From: Amphibalanus amphitrite
Taxonomy: Eukaryota > Arthropoda > Thecostraca > Balanomorpha > Balanidae
Direction of reading: 5' to 3'
NCBI RefSeq assembly: GCF_019059575.1
Contig: NW_024881618.1
Location: 186,001 to 250,000 of the forward strand
Length of the DNA: 64,000 bases
The position numbers and the translations under genes are program-made. This document shows positions 34,741-47,300 of the stretch, in pieces. The notes beneath the pieces are model-generated. The model searched no databases, was not told the DNA's origin, and worked only from the letters and a program-made list of their open reading frames with translations. Positions within the stretch are counted from its first letter, which is position 1, and each line of letters begins with the position of its first letter.

Positions 34741-35811
34741 AGGTAGTGTGCCACCTTTGAAAGATTTCCCATTTTATTTTTCCTAGGATAAGAAGCTTCT
34801 GTTTTTACCTAATATCGCAAAGAAAATCAAAAATGGGCCTGGAATAGTGCCTTTTTCGCCTAAAAGTTTATCGGTTTTTCGATATGTATAACAACTGTAG
34901 TGGGCTGACCTGCAAACAGGCGTCGGCAACAATCGCGAATGCGGCGCACATGTGACAATAAGCAAAGGTCATTATAGAGTTACGACGTACGGGAATGAGT
35001 TATCAGCTGTCTAATCGTAGACAACACAATGTCGAGCCTTAAACTGTAAGCCTGTATTGGTATTGTTTCTTTTATTTGGCTGTCGAACATTATTTATGGT
35101 TTGAAATATGATTTTATGTAAAATAATTGATATGAAAAAGCCGTCTCTTAAGTTATGACCCCATTTCACCACACGCAAGTGGCAGAAATGACAATGATCA
35201 GCTGACGCATTTTTCTTGGCCGAAGTCAGAGCGCGCGGCCCGACGCACCACCACCGCACCACAAAGTATGAGCAGAAGCCGCGCCCAAAGCCAGGGCCCC
35301 GGTAACGTGAGGTAGCCGAGTCGGGGCAGCGTGCGCTGACCCAAGCCGGGGCCGCAGCTTTGGGCGCGGTCTACCGCATCCCCGCGGGCAGCCCCGGGCT
35401 ATCACATGACACCGGGAGGACGCGCGGCCCCGGCTTGGGTCAGCGCACGCTGCCCCGACTCGGCTACCTCACGTTACCGGGGCCCTGGCTTTGGGCGCGG
35501 TCTACCGCACCACGTAACAGGCGTGTTCGAAACCGCAGGAGATGATGATGAACGGGTTTATCGAAACTTGATTGGATGAGCATATCGGTAATAGCGATTT
35601 CAGTGTGTGCATTTATTGTTCATAGTGGTGTGAAATGTGGTTGGGGTACGGCCGACAACCCGTCGGGGCGAATTTCGCACTGGGGTACTCAAAATTTGAA
35701 GAATTTAAGACGTTTCCATGAGTTTTGAAGGTATGGATAAGTTCTAAAAATCCGGTTCTCCTTATCTGGGCCATTAACTCCATACGGTCCAGGAAAGCTG
35801 GCACACTACCT
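34741..35811. mobile_element. TTAA-flanked element with a long internal inverted repeat (1071 bp)
   Basis: Begins AGGTAGTGTGCCA and ends TGGCACACTACCT, flanked by TTAA on both sides (34737-34740, 35812-35815). Inside lies a perfect 75-bp inverted repeat (separate entry). There is no transposase; the TTAA flanks suggest mobilisation by a piggyBac-type enzyme, which is inferred. Confidence 0.85.
35281..35498. repeat. Perfect 75-bp inverted repeat with a 68-bp loop
   Basis: Arm 1 is 35281-35355 (starts GCGCCCAAAGCCAGGGCCCC, ends CCGGGGCCGC) and arm 2 is 35424-35498, its exact reverse complement as far as I can read. The loop is 35356-35423. The 3' end of arm 2 and the start of the loop share a direct repeat (GCTTTGGGCGCGGTCTACCG). 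The arms are far more GC-rich than the rest of the host element. Confidence 0.92.
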
Positions 35812-35815
35812 TTAA

Positions 35816-37849
35816 ACTATATACGTCCCAGAACCACGGCTAGCATCATGGCTCAAAATGACGCTTAGTTTGACCAGTCCATGTCCACTGTCTATGGGCG
35901 CAGACCCCGAGTGAAGTGAGTTAGACGGTGAGAAGTCTCTCCGGCGTCGCGGGGAGGTGGTGCGAACTGCTGGAAAGGATCCTCCGGGAGCGGATGGGGG
36001 AGGGGGAAGGGGAGGGGCTGCGAGGCCACGCTCCGGGTGGATCGCTCCACTCAACCGCGAGACATTGTCTCAGCGCTGAGCGCTCCGTCTCCGGCTAGGC
36101 TCCGAGCCCGGCGGTGGCTCACCGGCACCCGGCTCTCAGCTTAGTCAAACTATCTCATTTCCCAAAGCTTATTATGTTTTGTTAAAATCGCATTACCAAA
36201 ATCGAGGGGATTCTGCGATAAGTTCAGTGTGTAAGCTGTCGCCAGTGTTCGGATGGCGGTAGATAGAAGGACGTGTGACAATAATGGACGAGCACATTTG
36301 CTGTGGGGAGGTGCGGAATATTAAACAGCTCTTCACAATATGGTGTTAGCTGTTACCACACGTCTTGAAAACGCAAAGGCCGGTACTGAGTTGGTTCTCT
36401 TCATATAAACGCTCTTAATCACATACTGAGTCACTAAATCACTGACAATGATAGCTGATCAGTTTCCGGAGGGCGGAGGCCGTTGATCAGACTCCCGCGG
36501 CGCCCGCCCGCCGCGGCCGGCCCCGCAGCGCCGCGGTCAGTTAGTTCCGGGGTGTGACGGAGGGCCCGGCAGCGCGGCCCGACCCTCTCACCACCAGTCA
36601 CCGTCACCCGACCGCGGCTCGATTTCCGTCCCGCCGGACGGAGCCGAGTCGAAACCGTCCATCTGCCGAGCGCGGCCGCCGGCCCGCGTGGCCCTATTTC
36701 CGGCAGAGGCGCCGGGCGATATTCGTATTGTCGTTCACCTCTCGACGCGGCCCGATCGAGTCTCGAGCCCCGCTATACCACAGGCTTGACTTGATCAAAA
36801 TAAGGAGCAACCCCTGCGTGCTGTTGGATCGTTCGCACCTGTCGATTCAAATGATAATAATAGAGATGATAAGTACAATAATAAAGCCAGCCACATGCTC
36901 CACATATGATGCTGTCTCGCATATTTTACCTACACCACGGCACAGTACAAATGACCTCAATGCCTTATGCTTGGTGAGTGGAGTGGAGTGGATGACTTTC
37001 GTGTTTTTTCGGTCTGACTGACCGAATAGACCCAACTAACGTGGTTTCAGGCTTTCATACCGCATAAATACCCTTGCGTTGGCCGTTGTGTAACGCGACA
37101 GGACAGCAGTCCGAAAGTCGACTCGGGACGGACGGAAAGCTGCAGTTGGTAGACTGTGCCGCAGCACGCCTGTGTAGTGCGGGACGCTCCGTGGCGCTTA
37201 TCCCTCCAACTATGGGAGCGTATTTATCGCTATTTTTCCGTGCTTTGACCTTTGAATCGGAAGTGCGGTGGGGAATGTCGCAGGAAATGAGCATTTCACT
37301 TCCTTGAACAATTGCATTAACTTTATAAAACGTCAAATTTCATAAAAAGGCGGTAACGTCACTTTAAAACAAAACGATGAAAACGTGCAGGGAATTAGGA
37401 ATTTATCAGCTCAACTGTGCTCGCCAGCTAACCAAAGTTCCGGCGATATTGTCAGAGGTAAGAAGATGAAACAGATGGAGGGCAAAAACGACTGGCATCG
37501 CGTCATACAAACTTAGTCCAACACTTTAAAACATCATATCACGGTTGTCAAACAGGCTACGGCTGACATCATGGCTTCTTATCTTGTCCACCACAGACAC
37601 TACGATTTACTAATCCACTTAATAGAACAGGCACTCATGACGGAAACTCTCCATTCTAAACATATACACTGTACGTGATCATGGTATCGCAGCATAATTT
37701 TTTGCGCAAGGGCCGGTTAAAACGCGTTTATTTCGCCTTTTCCTGCTCTCTGTGTATCTGCCAGCCCACGGCCACATATAGCGCTATTCATAGTCGCACT
37801 GGACAGGGGCTCCGCTTTGGTCCCAGGGTTGGGGGATGGGGGTTGAACC
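35816..37849. other. Intergenic, nothing recognised
   Basis: GC-rich block at about 36460-36780; otherwise mixed. Short ORFs are not similar to any protein I know. Confidence 0.5.
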
Positions 37850-38015
37850 CAGTGGCGGATCCAGGGGAGGGGCAAAATGGGCATTTGCCCCTCCCCCCCC
37901 CCCCCAACGGCATAATTTTAACATTACGCCTATGGACGAGGCATGGAAAGAATCGATAAATTGTTATGGTTTGCCCCCCCCCCCAAAAAAAAACTCTGAG
38001 CTGGATCCGCCTCTG
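37850..38015. mobile_element. hAT-like MITE with CAGTGGCGGATCC termini (166 bp)
   Basis: Left end CAGTGGCGGATCCAG, right end CTGGATCCGCCTCTG. Flanks GTTGAACC (37842-37849) and GTCCAACC (38016-38023) match at 6 of 8 positions, consistent with an aged 8-bp hAT target duplication. Two C-runs inside. Confidence 0.8.
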
Positions 38016-39555
38016 GTCCAACCTAAAAATGCACTCCCTTCAACATTAGGCTGCGTTACGGAAGTGAACTTATTGCGGGGTCCGGATCCCTGCCCCCCCC
38101 CCCCCACCGGTGGCGGAGCCCCTGATAATGGAGTTGTATCTTTTACTTCTTAGGAATTAGGACCCAAGTCCAATTAAAAGCGGGTATGCCGTATTGAATT
38201 GGCTTGCTCATGACTGCTTGTATCGGTTAAAAATTGTTCCGGGGAGGAAAGAGAAATAGAAAATAATCAATAGTTGTTGCCTGGCATCACATAAATTAAA
38301 TGTGGGAGCTCAGCTGGTGGTCAGGGGTAATTTAGGTAGTCGGCATCGTAAATTGCTGAAGGTCCGGCCCGATGTTTTTGAACCTCATGATAGGCCAACA
38401 CGTGACTGCTTTTTTAATGCTTTCAAAGGGTTTTGGGGTTAATGGTCATGAGAGGTGATTGCCAACGTTCGCCTGTGTATGTCGTCCCGTAGGGAATTCG
38501 GTTAAGAAGAAAAATCAGACGCCCAGTGAGAAGACTGGGCCTCGCGTCGATCAGACAGCGCCGGATTCGCGTCGATCCGGCGGTGTTTATATGAAACTGC
38601 TGACGGGGATACTCCGCGGTTGGCGGGAGCAGCTACAGACAGTTGAATTCATTTGAATGGGACAAATTTGTGCGATTCTGCAAGAGCATGTGCCGCTTCA
38701 GTTAAGTTTCTATTTTTCCCGGGCAGCCCGGAATTCGCCGATGAAACGGCAAAGGAGACGGACCATGCACAGGAAGTAGGAATAGGGATAACGCGGTGAT
38801 AACGTGGCCTGGCTTGGTAAATCCACCCATAACAAATACCTATAAGAAAACCATATAGCATTTATACAATGCCAATTGCCAAAAATATATAAGGAGCAAC
38901 AGCTGCAGTGATAATTTATAATGCAGGATGGTAATTGGTAGGCAGATATTATTTACGCCGCAGGCCGTTTAGACGTGACACCGATCTGCCTAAATACAAA
39001 TTCTACCTGTATGTGTTCTGTGAGCTGCGACGTCGTGGCCGTTGGCTTTGATCCTTGGGTGAGGTGATCCGCTTTATGTAAATTATAGGCCAAGGTGGAC
39101 AGCAGGATATAGACGACGAAACTATGGATTCTGAATTTTTTAAGTTGTGTTGTAAGCGGAACCCTAAAATAATGCTTTCTCGAAAGCTGACGTATGTGAT
39201 AAGTGATAAGGTAAGATTTACCGCGAGCTTGACCACAGTTAGCTGAGGAGTGAGGATATACTTCAAACTCCGGAGAATAATGCTACTGAGCCTCTCTCAC
39301 TCCAGCTCAATGGCTAACCGTCCATTTTATCAAAATATCACCAAGCACCGATACGTATGTAATATGAGCGTACCAAAATTTAAACTAGGAGCAAGATATA
39401 AACGTTTTATTGAAAAAGCAAAGCATGCAAAAGACATGTGCCGACTTAAAAGTACAAAAGAAGACAAGAAGAAGCAGAGCCAAGCTGCTTTCAAATGGCA
39501 GAGTGACTCGTGCGGTTCTCGGTTCCCCGCGAGGTTTTCCTGAACTGACAGAACA
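38016..39555. other. Intergenic, nothing recognised
   Basis: C-run at 38093-38105, then AT-rich unique-looking sequence up to the minisatellite. Confidence 0.5.
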
Positions 39556-39559
39556 GCTG

Positions 39560-40735
39560 CCTCGGCTGTGTCGTCCGACTGCAGACGGACGGTCTCGGCT
39601 GTGTCGTCCGACTGCAGGGGACGGTCTCGGCTGTGTCGTCCGAATGAGACAGACGGTCTCGGCTGTGTCGTCCGACTGCAGACGGACGGTCTCGGCTGTG
39701 TCGTCCGACTGCAGACGGACGGTCTCGGCTGTGTCGTCCGACTGCAGAGGGACGGTCTCGGCTGTGTCGTCCGACTGCAGGGGACGGTCTCGGCTGTGTC
39801 GTCCGACTGCAGAGGGACGGTCTCGGCTGTGTCGTCCGACTGCAGGGGACGGTCTCGGCTGTGTCGTCCGACTGCAGACGGACGGTCTCGGCTGTGTCGT
39901 CCGACTGCAGGGACGGTCTCGGCTGTGTCGTCCGACTGCAGGGGGACGGTCTCGGCTGTGTCGTCCGACTGCAGGGGACGGTCTCGGCTGTGTCGTCCGA
40001 ATGAGAGGGGGACGGTCTCGGCTGTATCGTCCGACTGCAGACGGACGGTCTCGGCTGTGTCGTCCGACTGCAGGGACGGTCTCGGCTGTGTCGTCCGACT
40101 GCAGGGGGACGGTCTCGGCTGTGTCGTCCGACTGCAGAGGGACGGTCTCGGCTGTGTCGTCCGACTACAGACGGACGGTCTCGGCTGTGTCGTCCGACTG
40201 CAGGGGGACGGTCTCGGCTGTGTCGTCCTACTGCAGGGACGGTCTCGGCTGTGTCGTCCGACTGCAGGGGGACGGTCTCGGCTGTGTCGTCCGACTGCAG
40301 AGGGACGGTCTCGGCTGTGTCGTCCGACTACAGACGGACGGTCTCGGCTGTGTCGTCCGACTGCAGGGGGACGGTCTCGGCTGTGTCGTCCTACTGCAGG
40401 GACGGTCTCGGCTGTGTCGTCCGACTGCAGAGGGACGGTCTCGGCTGTGTCGTCCGACTACAGACGGACGGTCTCGGCTGTGTCGTCCGACTGTAGGGGG
40501 ACGGTCTCGGCTGTGTCGTCCGACTGCAGAGGGACGGTCTCGGCTGTGTCGTCCGACTGCAGACGGACGGTCTCGGCTGCGTCGTCCGACTGCAGGGGGA
40601 CGGTCTCGGCTGTGTCGTCCGACTGCAGACGGACGGTCTCGGCTGCGTCGTCCGACTGCAGGGGGACGGTCTCGGCTGCGTCGTCCGACTGCAGGGGGAC
40701 GGTCTCGGCTGTGTCGTCCGAATGAGGCAGACGGT
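39560..40735. repeat. 30-33-bp minisatellite, about 35 copies
   Basis: Unit CTCGGCTGTGTCGTCCGACT followed by GCAGACGGACGGT, with 30-33-bp length variants (GCAGGGACGGT, GCAGGGGGACGGT and so on) and a few TACAG, AATGAG and CTGCGTCG variants. Long open frames on both strands (repeats like RSRLCRPTAGD, or SRDRPSAVGRH on -) come from the array: length variants shift the frame freely, and no start context, splice site or codon bias argues for a gene. The array decays into CTGTCTCGTACCGACTGTCT-type repeats up to about 41030. Confidence 0.93.
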
Positions 40736-41030
40736 CTAGTCTGTCTCGATTCGATCGGACGATCTCGTCTATTTCGGACGGACGGTCTCGTCTGCCTCGT
40801 CTTCGTATCGTTTGTCTTGGACGAACAAACTATTTCGTCTGTATAAGAGAGGCAGTCTTGTCCGTCTCCGGCGGATCGTCTTGTCCTAGCGTCTTGTCCT
40901 AGCGTCTGTCTCGTACCGACTGTCTCGTCTGTCTCGTACTGAATGTGTCGTCTGTCTCGTACCGACTGTCTCGTCTGTCTCGTACTGAATGTGTCGTCTG
41001 TCTCGCACCGACGGTCACGTCTGCCTCTTC
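40736..41030. repeat. CTGTCTCGT-rich degenerate tandem repeat
   Basis: Short words CTGTCTCGTAC / GAATGTGTCGTCTG repeat at least four times near 40915-41010; it appears to be a degenerate extension of the adjacent minisatellite. Confidence 0.75.
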
Positions 41031-41244
41031 TTGCCGACACCGGCCGCCAGTTCCTCCGCCTGGCCAACTACACCAGCGCTGTGGCGGCGCTAATCCAGCG
41101 TTCCCGGTGGGGAACTTGTCTGACGTCAGTCCCAGATGCACCTATTCTCGGAGTGTCTCAGTCTGAGCCGTCAGCGGCGTCTGGCGGAGCGGGTTCGGCC
41201 ACGGCAAGGTCCGGATAACTGGTGTCTGGGCGCAGCCGGCCGGT

Positions 41245-41715
41245 CATCGAGACAGCCGGACTAGGATTAGTGCGGAGCCGTGAGCTGTGATCCCCCAAGG
41301 TCCACAGGGCGCCTATGGCCAGCCCAAAGGGGTCCCGGTCAACCGTAGCCCGCAGGACGTTCCCAGACAGTCGGGCCATGATTGGGGCGGGTCTGTGATA
41401 CCCCGAGGACAACAGAGCGCCTATGGCCAGCCCAAAGGGGTCCCGGTCAACCGCAAGGCGTTCTCAGACAGCCGGGCTAGGATAAGGGTGGGGTCGTAAT
41501 CCCGAATCCGTGATCCCCGAGGACCACAGAGCGCCTATGGCCACCCCACGGGGTGTCCCTGGCCAGCATCCCAGGGCGCCACCGGACAGCCGGACTAGGA
41601 TTAGGGCGGGACTGTGAGCTGTGATACCCCGAGGACCACAGGGCGCCTGTGGCCATCCCATGGGGTGTCCCCGGACAGCCGGATTAGGATTAGGGCGGGT
41701 CCGTGATCCTCGAGG
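41245..41715. repeat. ~90-115-bp tandem repeat, five copies
   Basis: Each copy has GACAGCCGGACTAGGATTAG, a GGGCGGG(T/A)CTGTGA block and CCACAGGGCGCCTATGGCCA; copies start near 41251, 41366, 41466, 41582 and 41673. Four copies keep a GGATTA or GGATAA word. Confidence 0.85.
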
Positions 41716-44392
41716 ACCACAGCGCGTCCCCGAGCCGAGACGCCATACAAATACGACATTCAGAATGACATGGTGAGCCTTTTTTTGTCGTGAAGAGGTG
41801 AGTAAAATCACTGACCTCAGAAAGGCCAGACTTATCAGCCGAGTCCCCAAACAAGACGCACGCGAAGGAATGATGGCTAATAACTCAAATGCGCAGCAGT
41901 TCTCAAAACTAACTAAACACGGATGCCCATACAAATTACTATTCCTTGCAGACTGCTCGGCTCGCAGAAGGTTGGACATGATGACCGATTTCCCGCACCT
42001 TTACCTCGCACAAAGCTCATCGGAGCCACGATCATGACATAAGTCGGCCGACATCGGCTACATAAGCCGAACACAAACTAACCGGGGAATGGCGACGGAA
42101 ATTCCCAAATGCTGGCGAAAACCAGACCAGAAGTTTGGCGTTCCAGAAAGAGACAAATGTAGCAGCATGATAACGTGGTCTTTCCTTCATTCTCTTCTAG
42201 TCAGAGGAGGCTGGCATTGCATTGTTGCAAATTTGTTCCAAAAAACCTGATCATTTGCTACAAAGCGCTTGCTTTTTGTCGGTATTTACGAATCATTTTA
42301 CTGTTTTGTCTGTTATTTCTCATAGACAATGTTACGGTACTAGGCTGCAATATAGCAGGCAGATGCCAGTAGCTAGTTCAACCATTTCAGTTCTGGCCAC
42401 TTCAGCTGGCCACTGATCAGGCGTCGAGGGATCGTTCAACGTTTCATCACTCCATTGTCCACCGTCGGGGAGGCCGCCCAAAGCCGGAATAACCTCGGTT
42501 CACACACTAGCACCGCGGCTGAACACGTCATCATAAGTCTAAGCAGCTTGGTAACCTCAGTTCCAGACGCGAACAAGCAAAATGCGGCGATAACCCTATT
42601 AGCACGTCATGCAGGAGACAATTTTTGACAATGTCAATCCGCGACATGTTTTTCCGTCTCCGCAGTCCGCAGATAAGCCGGGCGAGAGACGGTGTTTTTT
42701 CTGGGGGGGGGGGGGGGGGATCAGACTGGTCAGCGATCTCTACTATCGTGGAGGATGGCGGAGGGAGGGGAGGGGGGGGCAGGCGGTCTGACGGGGTGAC
42801 ATCACGGTCCCATGAGCCAGCCAGCTGCTGGGTGTACCCCCCCCCCCCCATCCCTGACCCTCCCCTCGCCGGTGCATCCGGCTCCCACTGATCCAGCCAG
42901 CACGTGGCGCCGCCAATGATCCTACTAAATACCGACGGCTCGCAGAAACCCGCGCCCGGCTTCGAGCATGAATACGGAAAAATACACACACGTCGAGAGA
43001 TGATGACATCATAGCCGAGTAACAACAGCTTATGGTCAGTTACAGCCTGAAACGTGCATGAGAAACAACGATTTCAAGATAAATGAAATATGTTGAATCT
43101 CACATTAGAAATAAAAAGAAGTGATCTGAGCTTATTGACAAAAACTGAAATAATGCTTAAAATTATAAGCCCGCCTCACTTCAGTGCTAACGACAAAGGA
43201 ATACTGAAGCATAATTAACCTACTACCAACGAATGCCCGCAAGCCGAAATGTCTGGACTCCGGTATGTACTTAGTTACCTAACAAACAAAAACAAAGAAA
43301 CAAACCAACAAACAAGCAAACAGCGACACGGATATAACTTTAGGCCACCCTATATATCAAATAGCAGCATTAAAAAAACCCCGATGGTTTTTCCCAGCCC
43401 CCGTCAAATCGAGCGGGCCAGGGGGTTATTTCGCCCCTCCTGCTGACGAATAGGTATCTGCGATAGCTCCCGAACACTTAGAAATAGGGACGATAAACGT
43501 TTAGTATCTTTCCCTTGATCGATTTGGCATCTCCTGAACTAACAACACGACAACTTCTAAATGAAATGTCTAAACTTCTAAATGAAATGACGGATGATTG
43601 GGGCAGGCCCCTGCAATGCAAATTTTGACGTCATATACGTCGTCAGCTTCAAACATCTACCAAAAGTAGAAATTTTGATATTAAAGATATTAGACAATTA
43701 CTTTTGTTTATTTTTCGGAGCCTTCGCTGTTCCTACGACGTCATTTGGAAGCAATAATTTGGTATCTTAAAAAGTGCGGCACTTGCGGCAGGTGTTGCGC
43801 GCAAATAGCATATACCACCATTGCTTCACAAAGATGTTAGTGTAAGGTTTTAAAGTCGCTAGATCTGCGCTGACGTCACAAACTCAGAGGGGCATTCAAA
43901 TGCATCATCCCCACTGAATCCCACTGGGACGAAACCCACTGAATGAATGACGGGACGAAAATCCTTGCCCCACTGTAAGATGTTCCCGCGATGCGTCGAC
44001 CAGCAGTCTGGCTTATAACTCCTAACTCTGAGAGTTCCCTTGGATTCAGCGCTCTCAAGACCTCCCCAACTCCTCGCAAACGCCAATCAACAGTCCTCGC
44101 CTGAAAGTGCAGCTCCTCTTACCAACAAGCATGTCTAAGAAACACACCATTGTATTGCGATGAGGTCACCTCAGCGTATCACATACTGACACCTCAGTGC
44201 CCAGACTTGCCCACCGCCCGGGCGTGGGGCAGGCAGCGGCCATATAATATAACTTATCTGTATAGGATATATCTGTCATCACACGGATCGCAGTCGCCCG
44301 GGTGACCCACGGAAGGGCGGCCACCAGCGCCACCTATGGAGCAGGTCACCGATGGACCGATCAGCCAGCGATCCACCACCGGAGGGTGTCAG
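41716..44392. other. Intergenic region downstream of USE1
   Basis: No gene recognised. A G-run is at 42703-42719 and a C-run at 42838-42849, with low-complexity purine-rich sequence between. TTTATT at 43707-43712 gives AATAAA on -, a possible but distant polyadenylation signal for USE1. 43249-43330 is A/C-rich. Confidence 0.5.
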
Positions 44393-47300
44393 CTACTCGG
44401 CCGGCGTCGCCGTCAGCACCTTCTTACCAAACAAACGGATGAACACGACCATACCTGGAACGGAGAGCCCACGGGACGTTAATGGACAGCAAAGACACAG
44501 CAATGAGGCGGAAAGCACGAAACAAGCTGGAATGGCGTTAAAACAGCCGATAAGTAGCGAATCCGCGAACGCTGCACTCCTACCCTGGCGTCTCGACTCA
44601 CCCATGAATGTGGCGCAGACGACGGCGAGCATGATCCACAGCCAGCAGCGGCAGGCGCGCCGGCTGAACTCGGCCAGCCGCTGCGACTCGCGCTCCAGGC
44701 GACCCGTGTTCTTGTCCGTCAGCGCAGTGCTGCGCTCTAGCGTCTGAAACGGGAAACACAATCGGTACTGCCACCTGACGGACGGGTCGGGAACTACACG
44801 CAGCTGAACCGCGACTGGGATATTCATCGGTAACGTGTGTGCTGAACCGTGCTTCGCTTCATTACCATGACCACATTTTTCACTTCATCATAAAATGTTT
44901 CATTGCACTTGACAAAGCCTGAGAACCGGGAGGGAACTCTGGAACCACGAATATTCAACAAAACAGAAACCTCCAATGTCCCATATAGTTATTACACTAA
45001 ATCAACTTGTCACATGCAGCACTGAAGCTCACTCACCTCTCTATCTTTAGCAATGACGTTTTTGGCGATGAGCGACTGCTCCTTGAGGTTTCTGGTGAGC
45101 GCCAGCATCTCCTCTGCGGCTCGCTCCTGCAGCTCGTGGTGGCGCTTCATCACCTGCTCAAAGTCCTCCTCCACGCTGCCGCCGCCGCTGGCTGGAGGCG
45201 CCGCATCGCCCCCTGCAACGGGTTAGTTCAGTACCTGGGCTACCCGTGTCGGGAAATTACACTTACGGCAAGCGCTCTAAAATGTCACCACACTACTTCC
45301 TCTGGTTACGAGCGAGCGAGCGAGCGCAGCGAGCGAAGCCAAGTCTTTTCAATATAACGGAAAAATCTCAGTATGAGCGGCCCGGCCCGGCCTGTAACGC
45401 TTTTGAGAGGCTTATATCTCAGCAACCGCTGGACCGATTGGCCTGCGGTCTTTTTTGCTGGGTAGCCCCATCCCTTCTTCCCCGTAATTGACTACTTTTG
45501 ATACATCTCAGTGACCGTCGTGGCACGTGCCACGTGAAAAGTCAAGGGTGTTCAAGCAGTTTTGCAAAAGTAATGATTTTGAGAGGCCCATATCTCAGCA
45601 GCGGCTTGAGCGATTGTCTTGCGGTAATTTTTATAGGGTAGCTGCATCCCTTCTACCAAAGGTCGGATACTCTTCATCTATGTGAGTGACCCCCACTGCA
45701 CGTGCAAAATACAAAAAGAAGAGGTGCCAAATTTGTTCCCATTTCAGTAACTCGGTAATTACTGTGGCGATTTCGCTGAAACTTGGCATACAGGTAGGCA
45801 CCCACCAGGCAATGCATTCCCATGTGTTGCGGTTAGGGTGCTCCTGCACGTGCGCACGTGCAGGGGGCGTTTCCAGATCTCGAGAACGGCTGGGCCGATT
45901 GCGCTCAAATTTGGTACACGGTTGGGGACCGGTTAGTAGGGTGCCGTGCAAAAGTCAGTTTGGACCCCGTTTGCACGTGCGCACGTGCAGAATGCCGTTT
46001 CCAGATCTCAGGAACGGCTGGGCCGATTGCGTTCAAATTTGGCACACCGCTAGCGACCGGTTAGAAGGGTGCTTTGCGCAAGCCCGTTGGAAGTACCCTC
46101 TCGCCCTTCCGCACGTCAGGGCTCACTATCTCGCTCGCTCGTTCTTCGCCCCAAAAGGCGTTTTAAGCCCGGTTCCGACTATGAGGTTGCTTCAGGCCAC
46201 ATCAGGCCACATCAGGCCAGATCAGGCCAGATCAGGCCCAATCAGGCGTTCAGGCCAAAGTTGAACGTCGGACGCTCGGCCTGATCAGACCGTATGGGAC
46301 GCCAGACGCCAGACGTCAGGCGTCAGGCCGTCGGTCTGCCTCACCAAATATCTTTTAAATGTGTGCGTGTTTTTTTTTTTTACCAGCGAGAGCGAATTGC
46401 GATTTTCTAAATAGCTTACAAGTCTGAGCATGAGCAGCCCGGCCCGGTTTGGCGCAGCTCGTAACGCTTATGCGAGGCTTTTATCTCAGCAGCCGCTGGG
46501 CCGATTGACCTATGGTCTTTTTTTGTTAGGTATAGCCTCATCCACATCCCTTCCAGCTCGAAATTGACTACTCATGATGCATCGAGGTGACTGTCGTGGC
46601 ACGTGTGAAGTCAAGGGTTTCATAGTTGTTTCGCTCGGTCAAAGTAACGATTTTGATAGGCTCATATCTCAGCCAAATCTGTGGCGATCGACCCATAGTC
46701 TTTTTTGGTATCTTCTTCCCATACCAGACTATGTACTCTCGATGCATGTTTGTTGCCCCTTCCCCTGCACGTGCCACGTGCAAAATGAAGAGGTGTCAGA
46801 TTCGCTCTCATTACAACAACTAGGTAAATGCTGGGCCGATTGCGCTGGAGCTTCATATGTCGGTAGGCGTCCACCGGACAATGCATTTCAACGTTTCACA
46901 TTTGGGGTCCTACTGCACGTGCGCACGTGCGTCGTGCAGGGACCGCTTCCACATCTCAAGAACGGCTGGGCCGATTGCTCTCAACTTTGGTACACCGTTA
47001 GAGATCGACTAGAAGGGTGTCCCACACAAGTCAGTTGGGGTCCAGTATGCACGTGCGCACGTGCAGACTGCTGCTTCTACATCTCGAGAACGGGTGGTCC
47101 GATTGCGCTCAAATTTAAAGTACACTGTTACGGACTGGTTAGAAGCGTGTCCCGCACAAGTCAGTTGGAATAGGTATTGTTTCGCACTTCCTCGCTTGAT
47201 GAGCTCAACTCTCGTGCTCGCCCGTTTGTCAGCTCCAAAGAGGTTTTACTGGTATAATCGCTCTATATAATGAAAACCTTAAACCGATAATCTTAATCAT

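Noticed and set aside
35356-35423. Loop of the 75-bp inverted repeat considered as a tRNA or hairpin RNA gene
   Set aside because: No tRNA cloverleaf features or Pol III boxes could be made out; kept only as an inverted repeat.
39410-40846. 478-codon open frame on + and similar frames on both strands
   Set aside because: It coincides exactly with the minisatellite; the amino-acid sequence is the repeat translated, and length variants shift between frames without damage, so there is no sign of a gene.
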